Part shown: one piece after another, positions 51,346 through 60,975 of the stretch
How positions within the stretch are numbered: position 1 is the stretch's first letter
How the letters are laid out: every line of letters starts with the position of its first letter
Assembly (NCBI RefSeq): GCF_013266755.1
Contig: NZ_JABRWJ010000001.1
Location: forward strand, 1,048,710-1,112,709
Source of the DNA: Pseudaquabacterium terrae
GTDB lineage: Bacteria > Pseudomonadota > Gammaproteobacteria > Burkholderiales > Burkholderiaceae_C
Length of the DNA stretch: 64,000 bases
Direction of reading: 5' to 3'
Made by a program: the position numbers and the translations under genes
The notes under the pieces: generated by a model
Databases searched by the model: none
What the model was told of the DNA's origin: nothing
Seen by the model: the letters and a program-made list of their open reading frames with translations, nothing else

Positions 51346-52695
51346 TTGAGCTCGACACCCGAAGCCACCTCGCCCCCAGCCGATCATCCAGCCTGGATCG
51401 GGCGCTACCGCGTGCAATCGCGGCTCGGCGAAGGGGCGACGAGCGAGGTGTTCCTCGCCCGCGACGACTTCCGCGACCGGCTGGTGGCGGTCAAGCGCGT
51501 GCGCGCGGCCACCGGCGGCGAAAGCGCCGACAACCACTACCGCGCGCACTTCTTCGATGCCGAGGCGGCGCTGGCCGGCAAGCTGAAGCACCCGAACGTC
51601 GTCGAGATCTTCGACGCGGTGCCCGACCCGGTGATGCCCTACCTGGTGATGGAGTACGTCGGCGGCGTCACGCTGCGGCGCTTCTGCCGCAGCAACGCGC
51701 TGCTGTCGCTCGACCAGATCGTCGAAATCGGCTTCAAGTGCGCGATGGCGCTCGGGTATGTCGCGCGCCAGGGGCTGATCCATCGCGATGTCAAACCGGC
51801 CAACATCCTCGCCGTGATGCAGGGCGAGCACGTGATCGACGTCAAGATCAGCGACTTCGGCAGCGTGCTCGACACGATGAGCGAGCGCACGCAGGTGTTC
51901 CGCGTCGGCTCGCTGGCCTACATGTCGCCCGAGCAGCTCGATGGCAGCGCGCTCGATTCGCGCGCCGACCAGTATTCGCTGGCCGGGGTGCTGTATCACC
52001 TGGTCGCCGGCCGGCCGCCTTTCGATGCGGTGACGCAGCCGGCGCTGATGCACCAGATCTACAACGGCGAGGCGCCGCCGCTGACGCTGCTGCGCGAGGA
52101 CGTGCCGCCGCGCATGCAGGCGATCCTCGAACGCGCGTTGTCGAAGAGCCGCGAGGACCGCTACGCCGACTGGGACGAATTCGCGCGCGACTGGTCCTCG
52201 CTGGTCGCCAACGCCGAGGTGCCGCGCGGCCAGCTGCAGGACGTGCTGCACTCCGAGCGCTTCAACCTGCTGCGCTCGCTCGAATTCTTTGCCGACTTCG
52301 GCGATGTCGAGATCTGGGAAGTGGTGCACCGCGGGCGCTGGCAGCGCCATGCCTTCGGCGCCGCGCTGTACCGCAAGGGTGAGGAAGGCCGCACCTTCCA
52401 CATCATCACGCAGGGCCGCATCGACGTGTACCGCGACGGCAATCGCGTCGCGCAGCTCGGCGCCGGCACCTCCGTCGGCGAGATGGCGTACCTCGCGCCG
52501 AACCCGGACCTGCGCACCCATGCCGCGGACGTGATCGTCTCGGAGCAGGCGACGACGCTGGCCTTCACGCCCGAGACGATGCAATCGCTGAGCCAGGCGA
52601 CGCGCCATCTCTTCGACGGCGCGTTCATCCGCGTGCTCGTACGCCGGCTGCATGCGGCGCACGAATCGTTGGCGCATCCGCGGCGCATCCTGTAA
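51346..52695 (+). CDS. Ser/Thr protein kinase fused to a cyclic-nucleotide-binding-like domain
   Basis: 449 residues; TTG start at 51346, since no ATG or GTG precedes the kinase glycine loop. Hanks-type kinase (about 18-285): glycine loop [10 protein letters not shown], Lys50, catalytic HRD (146-148) with DVKPAN, DFG (170-172), SPEQLDG. After a linker, a CRP-like beta-barrel (about 315-425; [38 protein letters not shown]). The phosphate-binding cassette is not canonical after GEMAYL, so ligand binding is uncertain. No membrane segment, so cytoplasmic. Confidence 0.9.
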   Translation: MSSTPEATSPPADHPAWIGRYRVQSRLGEGATSEVFLARDDFRDRLVAVKRVRAATGGESADNHYRAHFFDAEAALAGKLKHPNVVEIFDAVPDPVMPYLVMEYVGGVTLRRFCRSNALLSLDQIVEIGFKCAMALGYVARQGLIHRDVKPANILAVMQGEHVIDVKISDFGSVLDTMSERTQVFRVGSLAYMSPEQLDGSALDSRADQYSLAGVLYHLVAGRPPFDAVTQPALMHQIYNGEAPPLTLLREDVPPRMQAILERALSKSREDRYADWDEFARDWSSLVANAEVPRGQLQDVLHSERFNLLRSLEFFADFGDVEIWEVVHRGRWQRHAFGAALYRKGEEGRTFHIITQGRIDVYRDGNRVAQLGAGTSVGEMAYLAPNPDLRTHAADVIVSEQATTLAFTPETMQSLSQATRHLFDGAFIRVLVRRLHAAHESLAHPRRIL

Positions 52696-52812
52696 CGAAT
52701 GGCGTGTGTGCGGCGCGACAGCGTGCCGCGTTGTCTCGTTGCCGGCCCTGGAGCGCGGTGCTCCAATCGGCTGCGGCCCTGGGTGGGCCGATCACACGAG
52801 GAAGGAGATCCC

Positions 52813-53130
52813 ATGATGTTCAAGCAGATCAGCGTCGCGTTGGCGTCGCTCGTGCTGTGTGCCGGACTGGCGCAGGCGTCGACCCACAAGGCAGCCCCCG
52901 ACATGGCCGCCAGCGCGCCCAAGGCGGCAACCGCTCAGCAGACCAAGATGGGCGCGTGCAACAAGGAGGCCGGCGACAAGAAAGGCGACGAGCGCAAGGC
53001 CTTCATGAAGACCTGCCTGTCGGCGAAGAAGGAAACGCAGCAGAGCAAGATGACGACCTGCAACAAGGACGCCGGCGACAAGAAGGGCGCCGAGCGCAAG
53101 AAGTTCATGTCGGAGTGCCTGAAGGCCTGA
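52813..53130 (+). CDS. psiF: PsiF-repeat periplasmic protein
   Basis: 105 residues; GAAGGAG five bases before ATG 52813 (a second ATG follows directly). Signal peptide ends near GLAQA. Two PsiF repeats are plain: KMGACNKEAGDKKGDERKAF and KMTTCNKDAGDKKGAERKKF, each followed by MxxCL. PsiF is phosphate-starvation-inducible in E. coli; function unknown. I saw no convincing pho box in the 117 bases upstream. Confidence 0.9.
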   Translation: MMFKQISVALASLVLCAGLAQASTHKAAPDMAASAPKAATAQQTKMGACNKEAGDKKGDERKAFMKTCLSAKKETQQSKMTTCNKDAGDKKGAERKKFMSECLKA

Positions 53131-53147
53131 GCCTGAGGCCTGAACCT

Positions 53148-54071
53148 TCAGGCGGCAGCCGGCGGCGGCCCCTTCCAGTAGGTGGCGTCGCCGAAGCTGT
53201 GCTTCAGGAAATCGATCCACAACCGCACGCGCAAGGGCAGGTGCTTGCGCTGCGGCACGACGGCATAGATGCCGTTCGGCGGTGCAGCGAAATCGGCCAG
53301 CACTTCCAGCAGCTGGCCCGCAGCGATCTGCTGCTCCACCTCCCAGGTGCTGCGCCAGGCGAGCCCCAGGCCCTGCAGGCACCAGGCGTGCAACACCTGG
53401 CCGTCGCTGCAATCGAGGCGTCCGCCCGGGCGCAGGTGGATCACATCGCCATCGACGGTGAAGGCCCAGCCGCGGGTCTGGCTGGCGTCCGATGACAGCA
53501 GCAGGCACTCGTGGCGGCCGAGCTCCTGCGGATGTTTCGGCGTGCCGGCACGCTTCAGATAAGCCGGCGCCGCGACGCACAGCCGCCGGTTGTCGGCCAG
53601 CCGCACGCTGACCAGGCTCGAATCGGGCAGGTCGCCGACACGCACGGCCGAATCGAAGCCTTCGTTGACGATGTCGACGACGCGGTCCGACAGGTTCAGC
53701 GACAGGCTGACGTCGGGATGCAGCGCGAGAAACTTCGGCACCAGCGGCGCGACGTGGCGGCGCCCGAAGCCGGCCGGCGCCGTGATGCGCAAGTGGCCAC
53801 TGGCTTTCACGCCGCCGGCACTGACGCTGGCTTCGGCATTGGCGATCTCGGCCAGGATGCGCTGGCAATCTTCGAGGAAGGCGCTGCCTTCATGGGTCAG
53901 CGTCAATCGCCGCGTCGTGCGCACCAGCAGCTTGACGCCCAGCCGCTCCTCCAGCGCATCGATGCGCCGGCCGATCACCGCCGGGGCGACCCCTTCGGCC
54001 TGCGCGGCGGCGGTCAGGCTGCCTTTGCCGGCCACCGCGGTGAAGGATTCGATCTGCTTCAGGCGATCCAT
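53148..54071 (-). CDS. LysR-family transcriptional regulator
   Basis: 307 residues. N-terminal helix-turn-helix (MDRLKQIESFTAVAGKGSLT, AAQAEGVAPAVIGRRIDALE) and effector domain of the CrgA/AaeR-like subgroup (GHLRITAPAGFGRRHVAPLV, LNLSDRVVDIVNEGFDSAVR). Divergent from the haloacid dehalogenase and glcB genes with a 90-base gap, so probably their regulator. Effector unknown. Confidence 0.93.
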   Translation of the reverse strand: MDRLKQIESFTAVAGKGSLTAAAQAEGVAPAVIGRRIDALEERLGVKLLVRTTRRLTLTHEGSAFLEDCQRILAEIANAEASVSAGGVKASGHLRITAPAGFGRRHVAPLVPKFLALHPDVSLSLNLSDRVVDIVNEGFDSAVRVGDLPDSSLVSVRLADNRRLCVAAPAYLKRAGTPKHPQELGRHECLLLSSDASQTRGWAFTVDGDVIHLRPGGRLDCSDGQVLHAWCLQGLGLAWRSTWEVEQQIAAGQLLEVLADFAAPPNGIYAVVPQRKHLPLRVRLWIDFLKHSFGDATYWKGPPPAAA

Positions 54072-54161
54072 GGCCGCGGATGATTACACATCAATCAGTC
54101 ACGAATCAATCGCAATTTCGGAAGTTAATACGGAGTCAAGTTCGCAATACAGTCCGGGGTC
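54072..54161. promoter_or_regulatory. Divergent LysR / HAD control region
   Basis: An A+T-rich gap compared with its surroundings. It contains a direct repeat of TCGCAAT and AATCA repeats (AATCAgtcacgAATCAATCG), plausible LysR contacts, but no single clear T-N11-A dyad that I would commit to. Confidence 0.35.
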
Positions 54162-54851
54162 ATGCTGCCCAAGACACAATCGCCGGAAGCCGTGCTGTTC
54201 GACGCCTACGGCACGCTGTTCGACGTCTACAGCGTCGGGCTGCTGGCCGAGCAGCTCTTCCCCGGCCGCGGCGATGCGCTGGCGGCGCTGTGGCGCGACA
54301 AGCAGATCGAGTACGCACGGCTGCTGTCGATGAGCGGCCGCTACCGGCCGTTCTGGGACCTCACGCGCGCGGGGCTGCGCTTCGCGGCGCTGAAGCTCGG
54401 CCTGGCGCTCGCGCGCGAGGCCGAGGACCGGCTGATGAACCAGTACCGGCACCTGTCGGCCTTTCCGGAGAACCGCGACGTGCTCGCCGCGCTGAAAGCC
54501 CGCGGCATCCGCGCCGGCATCCTGAGCAACGGCGATCCCGACATGCTGGCCGTCGCCGTCAAGAGCGCCGGCTTCGCCGAGCTGCTCGACCCGCTGCTCA
54601 GCGCCGACGCCGTGCAGCGCTTCAAGACCGATCCGGTGGTCTATGCGCTGGGGCCCGCGGCGTTCGGCCTGCCGGCGAAGAAGATCCTGTTCGTCTCCAG
54701 CAACGGCTGGGACGCGATCGGCGCCACCTGGTTCGGCTTCACGACGCTGTGGGTCAACCGAGCCGGCGCACCGCTGGAACAACTCGACACCGAGCCTTCG
54801 CGCATCGGCAGCAGCCTGCGCGACGTGCTCTCGTTCTTCCCCGACTCCTGA
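54162..54851 (+). CDS. Haloacid dehalogenase, type II (L-2-haloacid dehalogenase-like)
   Basis: 229 residues. Nucleophile Asp14 in [15 protein letters not shown], motif II Ser in [11 protein letters not shown], motif III Lys in RFKTDPVVY, and the type II-specific [16 protein letters not shown] region. These match L-2-haloacid dehalogenases, which hydrolyse 2-haloalkanoates (for example chloroacetate to glycolate). A promiscuous HAD phosphatase is less likely given the cap sequence [15 protein letters not shown]. Lies 19 bases before glcB. Confidence 0.9.
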   Translation: MLPKTQSPEAVLFDAYGTLFDVYSVGLLAEQLFPGRGDALAALWRDKQIEYARLLSMSGRYRPFWDLTRAGLRFAALKLGLALAREAEDRLMNQYRHLSAFPENRDVLAALKARGIRAGILSNGDPDMLAVAVKSAGFAELLDPLLSADAVQRFKTDPVVYALGPAAFGLPAKKILFVSSNGWDAIGATWFGFTTLWVNRAGAPLEQLDTEPSRIGSSLRDVLSFFPDS

Positions 54852-54870
54852 CACTTTCGAGGACATCACC

Positions 54871-57078
54871 ATGACCGCGCGCACTTCCTGCCACTCGCTC
54901 CAGGTCGCGACCGAGCTGTACCGTTTCATCGAGGACCGCGTGCTGCCGGCCACCGGCGTTGACTCAGCCGCCTTCTGGCAAGGCTTCGACGCCATCGTGC
55001 GCGATCTGGCGCCGAAGAACGCCGCGCTGCTCGCCGAGCGCGACCGGCTGCAAGCCGCGCTCGACGAATGGCACCGCGCCCATCCCGGCCCGATTGCCGA
55101 CCAGGCCGCCTATCGCGCCCATCTCGAGCAGATCGGCTACCTGCAGGCCCCGCCCGCGGGCGCGCGGGCGACGACCACCAACGTCGACGACGAGCTGGCG
55201 CTGCAGGCCGGGCCGCAACTCGTCGTCCCCATTCTGAATGCGCGTTATGCGCTGAACGCGGCGAACGCCCGCTGGGGCTCGCTGTACGACGCGCTCTACG
55301 GCACCGACGTGATCCCGGAGACCGGCGGCGCCGAGCGCGGCGGCGCCTACAACCCGGCACGCGGCAACCAGGTGATCGCCTATGCGCGGCGCGTGCTCGA
55401 CCAGGCGGCGCCGCTGATCTGCAACGGCGCGGCCGGCTCGCACGCACAGGCCACCGGCTACCGCATCCAGGGCGGCCAGCTGATCGTGTCGCTGCCCTGG
55501 GGCCGCAGCGCGACACTCGTCGATGCCGCGCAACTTGTGGGTTATCAGGGTGACCCGGCCGCGCCGTCGTCGGTGCTGCTGCGGCACCATGGCCTGCACC
55601 TGGACATCCGCATCGACCGCGCCACGACGATCGGCGCCGGCGATGCCGCCGGCATTGCCGACGTGGTGATCGAATCGGCGCTGTCGACGATCCTCGACCT
55701 CGAGGACTCGATCGCCGCGGTCGATGCCGAGGACAAGCTGCTGGCCTACTCGAACTGGCTCGGCATCCTGCAGGGCACGCTGACCGAAAGCGTGGCCAAG
55801 GGCGGCAAGACCTTCACCCGCGGGCTGAATCCGGACCGGATCTACACGGCGCCGAACGGCCAGGGCGAGGTGCGGCTGCACGGCCGGTCCCTCATGTTCG
55901 TGCGCAACGTCGGCCACCTGATGACCAATCCGGCGATCCTGTGGGGCGCCGATGGCCGCGAGATCCCCGAGGGCATCCTCGATGCGGTGATCACGACGAC
56001 GATCGCGCTGGTCGACCTGCAGAAGCGGGGCGCCAACGGCATCGTCAACTCGCGCAAGGGCTCGGTCTACATCGTCAAGCCGAAGATGCACGGGCCGGCC
56101 GAGGTGGCCTTCGCCAGCGAGCTGTTCGGCCGCGTCGAACAGCTGCTCGGTCTGCCCGAAGCCACCGTCAAGCTCGGCATCATGGACGAGGAGCGCCGCA
56201 CCAGCGTCAACCTGAAGGCCTGCATCGCCGCGGCGGCGAATCGCGTCGCCTTCATCAACACCGGCTTCCTCGACCGCACCGGCGACGAGATGCACACCGC
56301 GATGCTGGCCGGCCCGATGCTGCGCAAGGGCGACATGAAGTCCAGCGCCTGGATCCAGGCCTACGAGCGCAACAACGTGCTGGTGGGCCTCGGCATGGGC
56401 CTGCGCGGCCGCGCGCAGATCGGCAAGGGCATGTGGGCGATGCCCGACCTGATGGCGGCGATGCTGGAGCAGAAGGTCGGCCATCCGAAGGCCGGCGCCA
56501 ACACCGCCTGGGTGCCGAGCCCGACCGCCGCGACGCTGCACGCGCTGCACTATCACCAGATCGACGTGGCCAGCGTGCAGCAGGACCTGGAGAAGATCGA
56601 TGCCGACGGCGAGCGCGAGGCGCTGCTCGGCGGGCTGCTGCAGATCCCGGTGGTCGCCGCGGCCAAGTGGTCCGACGCCGAGCGCCAGCAGGAGCTCGAC
56701 AACAACGTGCAGGGCATCCTCGGCTATGTCGTGCGCTGGGTCGACCAGGGCGTCGGCTGCTCGAAGGTGCCGGACATCCACAACGTCGGCCTGATGGAAG
56801 ACCGCGCGACGCTGCGCATCTCGAGCCAGCACATCGCCAACTGGCTGCACCACGGCGTGGTGTCCGAAGCGCAGGTGCGTGCGACCTTCGAGCGCATGGC
56901 AGCGGTGGTCGACCAGCAGAACGCCGGGGATGCGCTGTACCGGCCGATGGCCGGGAACTTCGCTTCGAGCTTTGCCTATCGCGCGGCGCTGGATCTCGTC
57001 TTCAAGGGCAAGCAGCAGCCGTCGGGCTACACCGAGCCGCTGCTGCATGCCTGGCGCCTGAAGGTCAAGGCGGCCTGA
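54871..57078 (+). CDS. glcB: Malate synthase G
   Basis: 735 residues from ATG 54871. Characteristic segments include [56 protein letters not shown] with the catalytic Arg, [15 protein letters not shown] and the C-terminal catalytic Asp in [20 protein letters not shown]. Condenses glyoxylate with acetyl-CoA to malate. Directly behind a haloacid dehalogenase, so it could consume glyoxylate derived from haloacetate through glycolate; no glycolate oxidase gene is nearby. Confidence 0.97.
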   Translation: MTARTSCHSLQVATELYRFIEDRVLPATGVDSAAFWQGFDAIVRDLAPKNAALLAERDRLQAALDEWHRAHPGPIADQAAYRAHLEQIGYLQAPPAGARATTTNVDDELALQAGPQLVVPILNARYALNAANARWGSLYDALYGTDVIPETGGAERGGAYNPARGNQVIAYARRVLDQAAPLICNGAAGSHAQATGYRIQGGQLIVSLPWGRSATLVDAAQLVGYQGDPAAPSSVLLRHHGLHLDIRIDRATTIGAGDAAGIADVVIESALSTILDLEDSIAAVDAEDKLLAYSNWLGILQGTLTESVAKGGKTFTRGLNPDRIYTAPNGQGEVRLHGRSLMFVRNVGHLMTNPAILWGADGREIPEGILDAVITTTIALVDLQKRGANGIVNSRKGSVYIVKPKMHGPAEVAFASELFGRVEQLLGLPEATVKLGIMDEERRTSVNLKACIAAAANRVAFINTGFLDRTGDEMHTAMLAGPMLRKGDMKSSAWIQAYERNNVLVGLGMGLRGRAQIGKGMWAMPDLMAAMLEQKVGHPKAGANTAWVPSPTAATLHALHYHQIDVASVQQDLEKIDADGEREALLGGLLQIPVVAAAKWSDAERQQELDNNVQGILGYVVRWVDQGVGCSKVPDIHNVGLMEDRATLRISSQHIANWLHHGVVSEAQVRATFERMAAVVDQQNAGDALYRPMAGNFASSFAYRAALDLVFKGKQQPSGYTEPLLHAWRLKVKAA

Positions 57079-57097
57079 GGTTTCCCCGGTGTCCCAA

Positions 57098-57120
57098 TGG
57101 GCCCTTCGCAGCAGGGCCCA
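57098..57120 (+). terminator. Hairpin between glcB and pncB
   Basis: TGGGCCC (57098-57104) and GGGCCCA (57114-57120) form a perfect seven-base stem with a nine-base loop, followed by CTTCTAT. Probable terminator of the HAD-glcB unit. Confidence 0.6.
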
Positions 57121-57124
57121 CTTC

Positions 57125-57130
57125 TATACT
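57125..57130 (+). promoter_or_regulatory. Candidate -10 element (TATACT) for pncB
   Basis: TATACT ends five bases before the pncB ATG at 57136, directly after the glcB terminator hairpin. If used, transcription would start at about the A of ATG, giving a leaderless message. The hexamer at -35 distance is poor. Confidence 0.4.
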
Positions 57131-57135
57131 GCGCC

Positions 57136-58335
57136 ATGCAACCGGTGATCCGCAGTCTGCTCGAGACAGACTTGTACAAGTTCACGATGTGGCAGGCGAT
57201 GCTGCATCGGCACCCCGCGGTGCAAAGTGAATACGTCTTCGTCTGCCGCAATGCGCACGACTACCCGCTGACGCACCTGATCGCCGAGATCAACGAGCAG
57301 CTCGACCACCTGTGCACGCTGCGCTTCCAGAGTGACGAGCTCGACTACCTGGCGGGCCTGCGCTTCATCAAGAGCGACTTCGTCGACTTCCTGCGCATCT
57401 TCCAGTTCCAGCGCGATTTCATCGAGGTGCGCGACAACGCCGGCACGCTGGAGATCGTCGCCCGCGGGCCCCAGGTGCACGTGATGGCCTTCGAGATCCA
57501 CGTGCTGGCGATCGTCAACGAGCTGTATTTCCGGCACTTCGAGACGCCGCAGGTGATGGCCGAGGGCCGGCGGCGCCTGGCCGAGAAGATCGAGCTGCTG
57601 CGCGACATCGGCCGCGAGCCGAAGCGCCGCCATCCGTTCGAGTTCTTCGATTTCGGCGTGCGGCGGCGCTTCTCGGGCGAGTGGCACCGCGAGGTCGTCA
57701 GCAAGCTGCAGCGCGACGTGCCGCAGTACTTCAAGGGCACCTCGAACGTGCTGCTCGCGCGCGACCTGAACCTGGTGCCGATCGGCACGATGGCGCACGA
57801 GTACCTGCAGACCTGGCAGGCCACCGGCGTGCGGCTGCGCGACTTCCAGAAGGCGGCGCTCGAGTCGTGGGTGCAGGAGTACCGCGGCGACCTGGGGATC
57901 GCACTGACCGACGTCGTCGGCATGGACGCCTTCCTCGCCGACTTCGACCTCTATTTCGCCAAGCTCTTCGACGGGCTGCGCCACGACTCCGGCGACCCGG
58001 TGGCCTGGGGCGAGAAGGCACTCGAGCACTACGCCAAGCTGCGCATCGACCCGCACACCAAGCGCCTGGTGTTCAGCGACAGCCTGACCTTGCCGAAGGC
58101 CTTCCGCCTCTACCGGCTGTTCGCCGACCGCACGCAGTGCGGCTTCGGCATCGGCACGTACCTGACCAACGACATGGGGCTGCACACGCTGCACATCGTG
58201 ATGAAGCTGACCCAGTGCAACGGCCAGCCGGTGGCCAAGCTGTCGGACAGCCCCGGCAAGATCCTGTGCGAGGACCAGACCTTCCTGGCCTACCTGCGGC
58301 AGGTGTTCAACGTGCCGCCGGACCACCCGGGCTGA
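57136..58335 (+). CDS. pncB: Nicotinate phosphoribosyltransferase
   Basis: 399 residues from ATG 57136. Conserved [36 protein letters not shown] with the regulatory His, [32 protein letters not shown] and YLTNDMG all match PncB. Converts nicotinate and PRPP to nicotinate mononucleotide in the NAD salvage pathway. Transcribed alone, between two hairpins. Confidence 0.97.
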   Translation: MQPVIRSLLETDLYKFTMWQAMLHRHPAVQSEYVFVCRNAHDYPLTHLIAEINEQLDHLCTLRFQSDELDYLAGLRFIKSDFVDFLRIFQFQRDFIEVRDNAGTLEIVARGPQVHVMAFEIHVLAIVNELYFRHFETPQVMAEGRRRLAEKIELLRDIGREPKRRHPFEFFDFGVRRRFSGEWHREVVSKLQRDVPQYFKGTSNVLLARDLNLVPIGTMAHEYLQTWQATGVRLRDFQKAALESWVQEYRGDLGIALTDVVGMDAFLADFDLYFAKLFDGLRHDSGDPVAWGEKALEHYAKLRIDPHTKRLVFSDSLTLPKAFRLYRLFADRTQCGFGIGTYLTNDMGLHTLHIVMKLTQCNGQPVAKLSDSPGKILCEDQTFLAYLRQVFNVPPDHPG

Positions 58336-58349
58336 CGAGGGACGCCGAT

Positions 58350-58366
58350 CCGCCGCCGCGCGGCGG
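58350..58366. terminator. Hairpin between convergent pncB and a small exported-protein gene
   Basis: CCGCCG and CGGCGG form a six-base stem with loop CCGCG in the 37-base gap between convergent stops. Too G+C-rich and lacking T-runs to be certain. Confidence 0.4.
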
Positions 58367-58372
58367 GGCGCG

Positions 58373-58957
58373 TCAGGAGCAGTTCCCGTACTTCTGCACG
58401 TCGCAGTCGTCCGCAAAGGCGTTCACGCGGTCCAGCGTGAACTGCGCCGTGTGCACGCCGTTGACCGTGACGCCGTAGGTCCCGGCCTGCGCGCCGTAGA
58501 CCGCCAGCGGCACCGTGATGCGGAAGGGGCGGATGTTCGCCGGACAGACCTGCGGCATATCGATCGGATTGACGTAAGGCACGCTCACCTGCACCTCGAA
58601 GCTCGTGCCCACACGCCGCTGATGCGCCCGCGCCGGGCCGGCGAAGCCGCAGCCCGGTTCAGCGCCGCTGACGCGCACGAAGACCGCCGCAGGCGCACTC
58701 GCCGTCTTGATCACCTCGACCGTGCTGATGCCGAGCACCGGCGCCAGCCGGCCCTTGCCGAGCTCCTGCACGCTGCGCAAGCCAAACACCCCGTCGGACG
58801 TCGCCTCCAGCACGCCGTCCTGGAAGCGGCCCACCTGCTGCGGCGTGTCGACGCGCGGCAGCGTCAGCCGCCCGTTCTCGAAGTCCGGGGCGTCATTCGC
58901 GCCGGCGGTGGCGACGCCGGCCATCGCGGCCAGGAAAGCGCAGGTGGAGCGTCGCAT
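58373..58957 (-). CDS. Small exported protein of unknown function
   Basis: 194 residues from ATG 58957 with AAAGG upstream; an ATG at 58984 is less likely. Signal peptide MRRSTCAFLAAMAGVATAGA. The mature part has four cysteines (EPGCGF, QVCPAN, DDCD, GNCS), enough for two disulfides, and a beta-rich look (VEVIKTASAPAAVFVRVSG, YGVTVNGVHTAQFTL). Family not recognised. It follows the MATE gene on the same strand with a 90-base gap. Confidence 0.7.
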   Translation of the reverse strand: MRRSTCAFLAAMAGVATAGANDAPDFENGRLTLPRVDTPQQVGRFQDGVLEATSDGVFGLRSVQELGKGRLAPVLGISTVEVIKTASAPAAVFVRVSGAEPGCGFAGPARAHQRRVGTSFEVQVSVPYVNPIDMPQVCPANIRPFRITVPLAVYGAQAGTYGVTVNGVHTAQFTLDRVNAFADDCDVQKYGNCS

Positions 58958-59046
58958 GGCAGGCCTTTCGCCGTTGCTGGACACCGATGATCGCGCGTCG
59001 CAGGGTCAAGACCAGGCACGTGACGCGCACCGCCCAAGCGGCACCG

Positions 59047-60393
59047 CTACGGGAGCGCGCTCGCGCGCATGCGCCGGTGCGTCGCGCGCGCGTACGGCAC
59101 CCAGTCATGGCGCGCCCACCGCCGCCACATCAGCAGGCCACGGATCCATTCGTCGGCCGCGTAGGCGATCCACACGCCGGGCAGGCCCCAGCCGAGGTAA
59201 GCGCCGAGCAGCCAGCTGCCGCCGGCCAGCACCAGCAGCATCGACGCCGCGCCGGCGACCACCGGATAACGTGCATCGCCGGTGGCCCGCAGCGCATTGA
59301 TGACGACCAGGTTGAAGGTGCGGCCGGGTTCCAGCAGCACCGTCAGCCACAGCAGCGTGACACCGAGCGCGAGGATGCGCTCGTCCTGCGTGAAGATCCC
59401 GAGCAGCGCACGCCCGCCCAGCGCCGCGGCCAGCGCGAGCACGAAGCTGACGACGATGCCGCGCGCCAGCGCGCGCCGCACCAGCTTGTGCGCGTCGTGC
59501 AAGTGCCCGGCGCCGATCTGGTGGCCGATGACGATCTCCACCGCCAGCCCGGTCGCCAGGCCGAACAGCAGGATCACGTGGATCACCTGCATCACGTAGG
59601 CATGCGTGGCCAGCGCCTGCGCACCGAACTGGCCGACCACCGCGAGGCTGACCATGAAGGCCGCGCGCCAGCCCATGTTCTCGGCCGCCGCCGGCAGGCC
59701 GATGTGCAGCACCGCGCCGAGCTCCTCGCGCGGCAGCCGCAGCCAGTCGGGCCCGCGCGGCTTCAGGCCCAGCCGCGAGCGCCACAGCACGAGGTGCAGC
59801 GCGAAGCCGAGCATCCGGCTGACGGCCAGCGCGAGCGCATAGCCGACCAGGCCGAACGTCTTCACCGCCGGCAGCAGCAGCGCCAGGTGCACGCAATGCA
59901 TCACGACGATTACCGCCAGCGTCTCGCGCGTGCGCAGATGCGCGCGCAGCACGCTGGACATCGAGGCGTTGTAGGCGTCGAGCAGCAGCGCCGGCGCCAG
60001 CGCGACCAGGAACGGCAGCGCCAGCGGCAGCACGTCGGCCGGCGCGTTCATCAGCCGCAGCAGCGGCGCAGCGCCGGCCGCGGCCAGCAGCGCGCCGGCG
60101 CCGCCGATCCAGCCGCTGGCACCCAGCGTCGCCAAGGCCACCGCGTCGGCGCGGTCGCGCCGGCCGCCCCCCAGGTTCTGCGACACGACGACGCTGATGC
60201 CAGCGCCGACGATGCGAAACAGCAGGAACAGCATGGCCGCGACATGATTGGCCAGCGCGAACGCCGCGCCGCTCGCATCGGACAGCTTCGCCGCCAGCAC
60301 CGTGCCGACGACGCCGACCCCGATGCCGAGCAGCAGCTCGACCAGGAGTGGCCAAGCGAGGCTGGTCAAACGGGGTTTGTGTGCGGCAGTCAT
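59047..60393 (-). CDS. MATE-family efflux transporter
   Basis: 448 residues from ATG 60393 with twelve hydrophobic segments. MATE features: two homologous halves, N-terminal [49 protein letters not shown] and second-half [19 protein letters not shown] and [12 protein letters not shown]. Exports cationic compounds by Na+ or H+ antiport. Divergent from gloA. Confidence 0.92.
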   Translation of the reverse strand: MTAAHKPRLTSLAWPLLVELLLGIGVGVVGTVLAAKLSDASGAAFALANHVAAMLFLLFRIVGAGISVVVSQNLGGGRRDRADAVALATLGASGWIGGAGALLAAAGAAPLLRLMNAPADVLPLALPFLVALAPALLLDAYNASMSSVLRAHLRTRETLAVIVVMHCVHLALLLPAVKTFGLVGYALALAVSRMLGFALHLVLWRSRLGLKPRGPDWLRLPREELGAVLHIGLPAAAENMGWRAAFMVSLAVVGQFGAQALATHAYVMQVIHVILLFGLATGLAVEIVIGHQIGAGHLHDAHKLVRRALARGIVVSFVLALAAALGGRALLGIFTQDERILALGVTLLWLTVLLEPGRTFNLVVINALRATGDARYPVVAGAASMLLVLAGGSWLLGAYLGWGLPGVWIAYAADEWIRGLLMWRRWARHDWVPYARATHRRMRASALP

Positions 60394-60538
60394 GCGTTTC
60401 GGCAAAGCCGGCGATGCTAGCCAGCGCGGCACGCACGCGCATCCAGCCCCCCGGTGGAATCGACGAGGTCACGTAACTGCTTTCGCGGCAAGATCGGCCC
60501 CTATCGCCCCGCCAACAGGGCTCTCGAGGACAACGACG

Positions 60539-60958
60539 ATGAAATACCTGCACACGATGGTGCGTGTCACCGACCTGGAAACGTCCCTGCGCTTCTACCG
60601 CGACGCCCTCGGCCTCCAGGTGATGTCGCAGAAGGAAGTGCCGGCCGGCCGCTACACGCTGGCCTTCCTCGCCGCGCCGGGCGATGCCCAGGCGCAGATC
60701 GAGCTGACCTTCAACTGGGACCCCGAGGTCTACGGCGGCGGCCGCAACTTCGGCCACATCGCCTACGCGGTCGACGACATCTACGCCACCTGCCAGCGCC
60801 TGGTCGACCACGGCGTGCTCATCAGCCGCCCGCCGCGCGACGGCCGCATGGCCTTCGTGCGTTCGCCGGACAACATCTCGATCGAGCTGCTGCAGGCCGG
60901 CACGCCGCTGGCCCCGGCCGAGCCGTGGGCCTCGATGCCGAACACCGGCGCCTGGTAG
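60539..60958 (+). CDS. gloA: Lactoylglutathione lyase (glyoxalase I)
   Basis: 139 residues from ATG 60539. The metal ligands are recognisable: His5 (KYLHTMVRV), Glu in QIELTFNW, His in [11 protein letters not shown] and Glu in [23 protein letters not shown] is the family signature. Detoxifies methylglyoxal via its glutathione hemithioacetal. The last 20 residues ([18 protein letters not shown]) form the typical C-terminal tail. Confidence 0.95.
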   Translation: MKYLHTMVRVTDLETSLRFYRDALGLQVMSQKEVPAGRYTLAFLAAPGDAQAQIELTFNWDPEVYGGGRNFGHIAYAVDDIYATCQRLVDHGVLISRPPRDGRMAFVRSPDNISIELLQAGTPLAPAEPWASMPNTGAW

Positions 60959-60975
60959 GCGCAGCGAAGCCAGAG

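Noticed and set aside
53138..53153. GCCTGAA/TTCAGGC hairpin between psiF and the LysR gene
   Set aside because: Effective stem is only six bases with a tight loop and it overlaps the LysR stop codon; it may contribute to termination but is too weak to list as a feature.
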